Shown here: positions 28,492 to 36,200 of the stretch, in pieces | How the letters are laid out: every line of letters starts with the position of its first letter | Position numbering within the stretch: position 1 is the stretch's first letter | DNA from: Woeseiaceae bacterium | GTDB lineage: Bacteria; Pseudomonadota; Gammaproteobacteria; Steroidobacterales; Woeseiaceae | Assembly (NCBI GenBank): GCA_030065915.1 | Contig: JASJCQ010000001.1 | Coordinates: 1-64,000 of the forward strand | Length of the DNA stretch: 64,000 nucleotides | Reading direction: 5' to 3' | Notes under the pieces: generated by a model | What the model was told of the DNA's origin: nothing | Database searches by the model: none | The model's input: only the letters and a program-made list of their open reading frames with translations | Program-made: the position numbers and the translations under genes

Positions 28492-29805
28492 CTAGCCGTG
28501 AACGCTCGACCGTCTCGAGAAGGGCTCGCTGATCCGGTGCTCCGGGAAAACGCAGGAAAAACGGGTCCCGACATCGATTTCACTGGAGATTGAAAGCTCC
28601 GCCTCGTGCCGGCCCAGGACGTGCTTGACGATGGACAGGCCAAGGCCAACGCCGCCGTCTGCACGACTGCGGCCGCGGTCGACCCGGAAAAACCGCTCAG
28701 TCAGTCGCGGAAGATGCTCCTCGGCAATTCCCTCTCCGGTATCGCTGACGCGAAGCTCTGCGCCTGAGTCGAGCCTGCGCCAGGTAACGGTAATATCGCC
28801 ATCGGTTGCGGTATGGCGAATCGCATTGGCGATGAGGTTCTGGATGACAGACTCTATTTCGGTCGCGCTGCCCAGCAGCCCGTCATTGCTTTCGATCTGT
28901 AGGCGAACATGTGCATGATCGGGGTCAATGGAGAATTGCTCGCTCACTCTCGTGATCAGTGAGCCCATGTCCACGAAGTGCTTATCGTCGGCCAGGCCCG
29001 CACTTTCCAGCCGGGACAGCTCGAGCAGCTCATCGATGATTCTGCCCATGCGTTGCGTCTGCGACCTCATCTCGATGGCCGGTTGCGTCCATTGCTCCGG
29101 CAAGTCCGGGTAATCGACCAGCGCATCGACGTAACCGCTGATCACGGTCAGTGGCGAGCGCAACTCATGCGATGCGTTCGCTACGAAATCGCGACGCATC
29201 TTATTAACACGCAAACGCTCGGTGATGTCTCTCAGGAATAGCAGCTTCTGGCTACCGCCGTACGGCGCGACCCGGCAGCTCAGCCGTACGTCCGGGTTTA
29301 GCGGCGACGGAATCTCGACAGATTGCGCATAGTCACCGGATTGCAGCAGTTTCGACAGCGCAGGGGCGCGGATGATGTTGTCTACGCGACGACCGCGGTC
29401 CTTTTTTCGTTTGATGCCCGCGAGGTTCTTGGCTGCCCGGTTACAGAAGATGATTTCATTGTTGGCGTTCAGCACGACCGCACCATCGAACATGGCGTTG
29501 GTAGATCGCCGGATCTCGCGCAAGAGGCTCCGATACGTCGCCTTGTGACGATCGGCCCGGGTCCGCTGAAACTTGTACTGTGAGAAAATGTACTGCCATA
29601 TGCCATCGCCATAACGGAATATCGCGAAGTCGTCATTGCGCAATGCGCGCTCGAATGCAAGCAGGTATCGGATATTGTAGATCAGCGTGATGACTGCGCC
29701 CAGAAGCAGGCCGATTAACGGCTCTCCGTGAAACCAGCCAACCGCGAAGGCCGTTGCCAGAAAAACAAAAAGGCCAATCAGAAATTTCCGTGATAGCTCA
29801 GACAT
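28492..29805 (-). CDS. phoR: Phosphate regulon sensor kinase PhoR
   Basis: Membrane histidine kinase that phosphorylates PhoB. From the ATG at 29805, overlapping the phoB stop as TAATG, the 437-aa protein has two membrane helices (about 8-25 and 28-48), a PAS domain (about 95-195), the HisKA box FVANASHELRSPL with His213, and the HATPase motifs (NLIANAIRHT, DTGEGI, GVGLGLSIV). E. coli PhoR is 431 aa. The frame is open further upstream inside phoB but that part is not PhoR-like. Confidence 0.95.
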   Translation of the reverse strand: MSELSRKFLIGLFVFLATAFAVGWFHGEPLIGLLLGAVITLIYNIRYLLAFERALRNDDFAIFRYGDGIWQYIFSQYKFQRTRADRHKATYRSLLREIRRSTNAMFDGAVVLNANNEIIFCNRAAKNLAGIKRKKDRGRRVDNIIRAPALSKLLQSGDYAQSVEIPSPLNPDVRLSCRVAPYGGSQKLLFLRDITERLRVNKMRRDFVANASHELRSPLTVISGYVDALVDYPDLPEQWTQPAIEMRSQTQRMGRIIDELLELSRLESAGLADDKHFVDMGSLITRVSEQFSIDPDHAHVRLQIESNDGLLGSATEIESVIQNLIANAIRHTATDGDITVTWRRLDSGAELRVSDTGEGIAEEHLPRLTERFFRVDRGRSRADGGVGLGLSIVKHVLGRHEAELSISSEIDVGTRFSCVFPEHRISEPFSRRSSVHG

Positions 29806-30497
29806 TACGAATCGCGCGTTGAAAATCGATATCCGGCACCTCTGACCGTCTGCACATAGGCGTCGGTCCCGGTCGGGCTCAGGGCTTTCCTCAGTCGCCT
29901 TACGTGCACATCGACGGTACGTTCCTCCACGTAGACATTGGCCCCCCATACACGGTCCAGCAACTGTGATCGACTGTACACCCTGTCCGGATGTGTCATC
30001 AAAAACTGTAGCAGCCGGTATTCTGTCGGTCCGAGATGAACTTCAATGCCCGCAGAGGTTACCCGATGTCCCGCTGTATCAAGGCTGATATCGCCTGCAT
30101 CGAGAGTAGCCGAATCGGTTGACCGGGTACGACGCAGTACCGTCTGGATTCGCGCGATCAATTCTCGCGGAGAGAAGGGCTTCGTGATGTAGTCGTCCGC
30201 ACCGCTCTCGAGGCCCGACACCTTGTCGTACTCGTCGGCGCGTGCGGTCAGCATAATGATCGCGAGATCTTCGTTGTTGCTGTCGCGCCTCAGCATCCTC
30301 GTCAGCTCCAGACCACTCATATCCGGCAACATCCAGTCTACAAGCGCTAGCTGGGGACGCTCGTCGACCAACAGTTCGCGTGCTGAGCGACAGTTTTCAG
30401 CCTCGACGGTATCGAATCCGGCTCGCAGGAGATGGAAAACGATCATCTCGCGGATTGCGGCCTCATCTTCGACGATCAGTATTTTGGTCGCTGCCAT
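29805..30497 (-). CDS. phoB: Phosphate regulon response regulator PhoB
   Basis: OmpR-family transcription factor that binds Pho boxes. The 230-aa protein has a receiver domain with the acidic pair (VEDE), Asp54 in ALVDWMLPDMSG, Thr in MLTARA and Lys in ITKPFSP, then a winged helix domain with YSRSQLLDRVWG and RTVDVHVRRLRK. Length and the Asp number equal E. coli PhoB. Its own promoter has a Pho box, so it is autoregulated. It overlaps phoR by one base. Confidence 0.97.
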   Translation of the reverse strand: MAATKILIVEDEAAIREMIVFHLLRAGFDTVEAENCRSARELLVDERPQLALVDWMLPDMSGLELTRMLRRDSNNEDLAIIMLTARADEYDKVSGLESGADDYITKPFSPRELIARIQTVLRRTRSTDSATLDAGDISLDTAGHRVTSAGIEVHLGPTEYRLLQFLMTHPDRVYSRSQLLDRVWGANVYVEERTVDVHVRRLRKALSPTGTDAYVQTVRGAGYRFSTRDS

Positions 30498-30534
30498 TGT
30501 GTAAACAAGGATCGATGGTTAGCAGAGCTCTGGA

Positions 30535-30568
30535 ATTACATCAGCACTATATTACAGGAGCGTTACGA
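30535..30568 (-). promoter_or_regulatory. Pho box and -10 of phoB
   Basis: TCGTAAC and CTGTAAT lie 4 nt apart on the minus strand (30551-30568); exactly 10 nt further is TGTAAT (30535-30540), one mismatch from TATAAT. The box overlaps the tsaB stop codon. The transcript would start about 30 nt before the phoB ATG. Confidence 0.75.
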
Positions 30569-31249
30569 CCGTTCCCGTGGCGTTGCAACCTTGTGCCGCA
30601 GGTAACTTGGACTGATATCGGCCGGGTCTATCGCTCTTCCTGCCTCGAGATTCCTCAACGCGGTCGGCAGCAGGTACCTGGCTGACGGATACACCTGGTG
30701 CGAAATCTCCGACAGCAACGACTCATTGGCATCCAGCAGGTCCGGATACTGCCTCCAGCCCGACCCGGCCGCGATTCGCTCGACCTCGCCGTGCAGTCCG
30801 GAGATTCTCGACTGCTCGTGAATGCATTCTTCCTCGAGCGAGGTGACGGCTCCATTCTCTGCTCGGGCGAAACGACCGAGATATACCTCACTCATGTGCG
30901 CGTCCTGCGCGACGATCACCTCGTCGCAGTCACGCTCATCGAACACGGCCTCGGCGACGGCTAGCAACGACGACACCGGCACGACCGGCCTGGACGCTCC
31001 GAACGCCATACCCTGAACGAGGGATGCGGATATGCGCATCCCAATAAAAGAGCCGGGTCCATTGCCGAGCACGAACGCGTCCAGTTCCTTGAGCGAGACA
31101 CCGCCCTCGCCCAGAAGCGCCTCAATCATCGGCACCAGAAGCTGCGTGTGTTCCCGTGCCTGCTCCTCGTGCCGTTCCGAGATTTCTTCGCCGAGCAACA
31201 GCGCCACAGAACAGGCCACTGAGGAGGTATCGATCGCCAGCAGATTCAT
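30563..31249 (-). CDS. tsaB: tRNA threonylcarbamoyladenosine protein TsaB
   Basis: Partner of TsaD in synthesis of t6A37 on ANN-decoding tRNAs. The protein begins MNLLAIDTSSVACSVALL, the ASKHA-fold start, and has VLGNGPGSFIGMRI and VPVSSLLAVAEA. I used ATG 31249, which overlaps the upstream helicase stop by ATGA and gives 228 aa (E. coli 231); a longer open frame upstream lies inside the helicase gene and is not family-like. Confidence 0.94.
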   Translation of the reverse strand: MNLLAIDTSSVACSVALLLGEEISERHEEQAREHTQLLVPMIEALLGEGGVSLKELDAFVLGNGPGSFIGMRISASLVQGMAFGASRPVVPVSSLLAVAEAVFDERDCDEVIVAQDAHMSEVYLGRFARAENGAVTSLEEECIHEQSRISGLHGEVERIAAGSGWRQYPDLLDANESLLSEISHQVYPSARYLLPTALRNLEAGRAIDPADISPSYLRHKVATPRERS

Positions 31250-33183
31250 GCAACCTCGCCCGAGCGATCGCGTGTTGCCAGGAACGACGCAACGTCTCTT
31301 AGCGAGTCCGTGACCGGCATGGGTTCCAGTGCGTCGAGGAAGATCTTGCCGTAGCGTTTCTGCGTCAGGCGCGGGTCGCATAACACGACCACGCCATAGT
31401 CTTCCTGGTCACGCAGCAGTCGACCGGCGCCTTGTTTCAGGCTGAGTACCGCCTGTGGAACCTGGTGGTCCATGAAGCCGTTGCCGCCTTCCCGTTTGAG
31501 GTACTCGAGGCGCGCCATCAACAGCGGGTCGGCCGGTGACGTAAACGGTAATTTGTCGATGATGACCATCGACAGTGCGCGACCCCGAACGTCGACTCCC
31601 TCCCAGAAACTGCCGGTACCGAGCAAGACGGCGTCCCCCGCTTCACGGAAACGACGCAGCAGGTCATCTCGCGGCGCATCCCCCTGGATGAACACCGTCC
31701 TCCCGCCGAACTGCCGGCGGTTTGCTCGTGACCAGTGCCTGGCCGCCTGCAACGCGCGGTGGCTGGTGAACAGGCAGAACGCGCCCCCGACCCCGAGCTT
31801 CAGCATGTCGGCCAGCGTTTCCATGACCTTGGCGGTATGGTCGCGGCTGGACGGCTGTGGCATGTCGGGGGGAAGGAACAACAGGCTGTTGTCGGCGATC
31901 GGGAACGGGCTCTGAAACGACAGAGCTGTCGCGTCCTGCAGGCCGACCCGTGAGAGGTAGTGCGAGAAGTCCTCGCCTACCGCGAGCGTTGCCGAAGTCA
32001 GTATCCAGGACTGGTAACCGTTGCCCAGCAACGAGGCCAGTGTGTCAGACACGTCCAAGGGCGTCAGGTGCAGCCGCAGGCTGCGAGGGTTGACCTGCAG
32101 CCAGCGCAGGCCATCCCAGCCATCTTCGTTGGCGAGATGAGCGAGCCTTTCGAGATACGCGAGGCACAGCTCGGTCGATTTTTCGAGTTCCGGCGATGCA
32201 TCCGCCAGGATCTCGAGGCCGGATGAGAGACCGCGAAGCGCGTCCGCCAGCTCGTCCATCGCCGGCCTTAGCGCGTAGACGACGTCAGCGAGCTGGTGTC
32301 GGCCCTCTTCCCTGGGCGCGGCCGCGCGGAGTCCTCTTATCGCCGTGTCCAGGCTGTCGATACGTCCGAGGAACTCGCTATTCGCGTGGCCGAACGCCGC
32401 CGCGCGCGTCTCCTCGACCAGGCGTTCGAGCTCGCGGCTGCCGAGTGAGACACCGAAGAACTGCGTGGCGAGGTCCGGTAGCTGGTGTGCCTCGTCGACG
32501 ATAACCGTCTCGGCTCCGGGCAGGAACTCGACAAAGCCGCTTTCTTTCATCGCAAGATCGGCCAGCAGCAGGTGATGGTTGACGACGACGAGATCGGCTT
32601 CCTGCGCGGCGCGGCGCGCCTTGACAACGAAACACTCGTTGTAGAGCGGGCATTTTTGTCCGAGACAGTTGTCCGACGTCGATGTGACGATGGGCCAGAC
32701 TGACGAGTCCTCGGCGACCTCGACGAGCTCGGCGCGGTCGCCGGTCCGCGTGCGGTGGCGCCATTCACTGACGGCGACGATATCGTCCCTCAGGGATGCA
32801 GCCACCGAGTCAACCTGGTCGAGACGTTGCAGGCAAAGGTAATTGGCCCGTCCCTTGAGCAGCGCCGTCGTAACCGGTCTGCCGATGGCTTTGCCGACCA
32901 GCGGCAGGTCGCGATGATACAGCTGGTCTTGCAGCGCCTTCGTGCCGGTCGAGATGATGGTCTTCTTGCCACTTGAAAGCGCCGGGACGAGATAGGCGAA
33001 CGTCTTTCCGGTCCCGGTTCCTGCCTCAACGACGAGTCGCCGGGAATCGGCGATAGCCTCCGCCACGGCCTCGGCCATCCAGCCCTGCGCCGCCCGCGGC
33101 TGAAAGCCCGGCAGGTGCGTTTTTAGGGGGCTGGAATCGCCAAAGAAGTCGGACAGCGTTATCACGGACGGAAGGTTACACAA
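31246..33183 (-). CDS. yoaA: XPD/DinG-family ATP-dependent helicase YoaA
   Basis: 5'-3' DNA helicase with an iron-sulfur cluster, implicated in repair. Up to 645 aa (E. coli YoaA 636). Seen: the N-terminal FQPRAAQGWM, Walker A VEAGTGTGKTFAYLVP, four cluster cysteines (in ANYLCLQ and DNCLGQKCPLYNEC), Walker B VIVDEAHQLPD, and the C-terminal GSFWEGVDVRG and QGAGRLLRD motifs. The frame opens with TTG at 33183; a GTG six codons later (33165) is an equally plausible start since neither has a clear ribosome-binding site. Confidence 0.93.
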   Translation of the reverse strand: MCNLPSVITLSDFFGDSSPLKTHLPGFQPRAAQGWMAEAVAEAIADSRRLVVEAGTGTGKTFAYLVPALSSGKKTIISTGTKALQDQLYHRDLPLVGKAIGRPVTTALLKGRANYLCLQRLDQVDSVAASLRDDIVAVSEWRHRTRTGDRAELVEVAEDSSVWPIVTSTSDNCLGQKCPLYNECFVVKARRAAQEADLVVVNHHLLLADLAMKESGFVEFLPGAETVIVDEAHQLPDLATQFFGVSLGSRELERLVEETRAAAFGHANSEFLGRIDSLDTAIRGLRAAAPREEGRHQLADVVYALRPAMDELADALRGLSSGLEILADASPELEKSTELCLAYLERLAHLANEDGWDGLRWLQVNPRSLRLHLTPLDVSDTLASLLGNGYQSWILTSATLAVGEDFSHYLSRVGLQDATALSFQSPFPIADNSLLFLPPDMPQPSSRDHTAKVMETLADMLKLGVGGAFCLFTSHRALQAARHWSRANRRQFGGRTVFIQGDAPRDDLLRRFREAGDAVLLGTGSFWEGVDVRGRALSMVIIDKLPFTSPADPLLMARLEYLKREGGNGFMDHQVPQAVLSLKQGAGRLLRDQEDYGVVVLCDPRLTQKRYGKIFLDALEPMPVTDSLRDVASFLATRDRSGEVA

Positions 33184-33227
33184 AGCCGGGCCGCTTTGCG
33201 CGCTTCGGAAATACGCGGTTCCGGGCC

Positions 33228-36200
33228 TTATCGAATACCCGCGATGTCCTTCAGCGTACGCTGGTCTGCCTTTATCGCGAACCGGATGTACGGGCCCTGC
33301 GCCGAGTATCGCGCCGCTGCGAAGTCATCGTCATGGAAGCCGGTAACGTTGTAGCCAAGCGATATCCACATGTTGGTCGCGAGATTGAGCCCTACATCGG
33401 CGCCGACGCTGTAATCGCGAGTCCCGGATTCGTAGGCGTTGAAGACGCTCGCGTTCACACCGACGTCCCAGCGGCCGCTGATGCTGCGCCGCAGATCGAA
33501 GCCCGCCAGGTCGCTGTAGCCGGTGAAGGCATCGGCATCGAATTCATCGCGGACGTACTTGAAGGCGTATTGCAGCGACAGCTGCGTCCGCGCACCGAAG
33601 CGCCGATTGGCGTTGAAGTTATTGATGAAGCGCCAGCTCTTCGACTCGGCTCCGTCGCCTTTTGCATCCTCGTACACGAGGTCTAAACGGTCCAGGAACG
33701 ACCAGCGGCTGTCCGCCATTCGCCACGCCCAACCGAACTTCAGATCGGCCGCAGTCTGCTGTGTGCCGGTGGCGAGTTCGCTGTCGAATATTGTCAGGCT
33801 GGCCGACAAGCCGTGCCCCTTCTGCGGTTCGCGATACCAGCCGAACAATAGCGAATTTCTTTCCTCAGAATCGGCATTGCGCAGCTCAAGTCGCGAGGTC
33901 GCACTCCATACGTCGGCGGTGTACATCGCGCCAACAAATGCGGCAAGAAAATCATCATTGAGCGAGCCACTGACGAGCTCGGTGTCAGAATCGAACTGCC
34001 TGAGATCCGACTGACTCAGCGTGTTGCTCTGGTCGATGCCGACATCCAGCAACCAGTTGTCGTTGAGCTTGAAGCCTTGTATGAGACCAACGTTGGCAAA
34101 CACCCGGGGACCGAATTCCGTAACCTCGTTGGTGACGGAGCTCGAGAGTTCAGCACGTTGCCAGGGCGACGCACGCAGGCCAACCCGGGTCATCGTTGCA
34201 TCGATATTCTCGCCTGATGCGTTCTCGTATTCGGTCACGAGCTCCACGTTGTCGCGCAGCTTGAAGTCTGCGCCAACGACGATCGTATCGGGATAGTCGG
34301 CATTCTCCGCGACGTCACCCAGCGCGGTAGACCCGCTGATCCGCAGTCGCAGGCGGTTGTCGAAGAACTGCTGCGACACACCGATCTCGGCAAGATCGCT
34401 GACGCGACGGTCGCCATCTTCGAACTTGTCCTCGGCTCTTGTCAGGCCGAGGCTCGCGTCGAATCCACCACGGTCGTAACGCAAGGTTGCCCGCGCCAGG
34501 TTCCGGATATCCTCGGTCGCCAGCTGCTGCTGCCACGCGGCTTCACCCTGCAACGTCAGCGACTCTGAGATCTTGCCCTTGCCCTCGATACCCAGGCGGC
34601 GAACTCCGCTGTCCGATGCCGACTGGAAGCCCAGACCGAAGTCGTCGTCGACCTCGCGAATGTAGGCGCGAATGTCGGCACGCTCGGAGTTGTGCTCGAC
34701 CTCGATCTTGCTGGCGCTGCCGCTGCGCGACGTACCGCCCTGCACGGTATCGGTGGTTGCATACTCGGCTTTGACCAGCGTACTCGCATTCACCTGCCAG
34801 CGAAGGTCGACGCCGGACAGTTCGCCCTCGGCTCCCTGAGTCTCATCGGTGACGTAGGTGGCTCCGACTTCGAAGTTCTCGCTTCCCGCCGACACGCGCC
34901 CGCCGGCAACCAACTCGGCGTCGGCACTCGTCTGGGATTCGTATTCGACCACGATGAACACCGGGTTGAAGTCCAGGTCCCGACTCGGCACGGGCTGCTT
35001 GAAAAACAGGGTCCCGTTCAGCGGATCGAACGTATAATCGAGGAAGCGCGTCATCGCCTGCGTGTTCAGTACGCGGCCGGAGTCGAAGCGATCCCGAACC
35101 TCGATGCGAACGGTTTCGCTGTTCGCGACGATTGGCGATCTCGACAGGCGGTAGAGACCGGACGTCCCGTCTCCCCGGATCTCGTCGCGGTTGAATGCCT
35201 GTTCGGACTCGGCAGCAAACACGGTGTATCCGATCGAGTCGCCTCGGTACTCGGCCTTGAACCCGTTGAATACTCGCTGGAAGCGAGCCAGCTCCGTGAC
35301 ACTCAGCCCGGTGTCGAAGTCGCCGAACAGCGCAACGAACTGCTCACGCTCCAGCTTCACGTAGAGCTTGCGCTGGCTGGCCGCCTCAAAGCGCTGCTCA
35401 CTGCCGTCCGCGTACAGCGGATAGTAGGCATCGGGATCCACAACGGTCTCGAAGCGGCTCTTGTCGCGCTCGCGATCCGAATCGTAAGCCAGCGTCAGCA
35501 GGTACTCACCCTTGATCTGGCCCTTTGCGAAGAACGCAACGCGGCCCTCGTCGTTGTAGCCCTCCTCGAACCCGGCATCCACCGCTGCGCTCATGTTGTC
35601 CGACAGGGTCCTGTGTGCCGCCGTGCCCTCGGCGAAACCGACCAGGATCCAGTCGCGGTCGACGGGTGCAAGCCAACCGCGAATCTCCTGTTCGCGCTGG
35701 TTCTCGAATTCCAGGTCGACGATCAGCTCGCCGGCACGAGTGGTTGGCGCGAGCTCGATGAACGCGATGCCGTCCTTGCCGATGCGATAGTGCGCCTGGC
35801 GATCGCCGATTCGAATCAGGTCGTTGGTCCGCGCGTCCTCGACGTCAAACCATGAGCGATACGGGTCGCGGACACCGAAATTGCCCGTCATGCCCGGGCG
35901 TGCCGGCTGGCCTGATCGATCGAACAGACGGATCGCCAGCGCCGGCCTGGTCCTGCCGTCGGCGACGAGATTGGACCTGTCCCTGACGACCTCGGCGCGA
36001 ATGGGCGGTCCCGCGAAATACACGTCACGCTTGATCGTCTTCGCAATGCTGCCGTCGGCATTGAGGATCTCGGCGAGAATACGGTTCTGACCGTCTTCGA
36101 GTCCGACCGTGCGCCAGCGGCTGACCGCCAGCGTCTGACTCGCATTCTCGACGACGGCGTCAAAGCCTAAGGGGCTGACTGCGATGCCATTGACCGTCAG

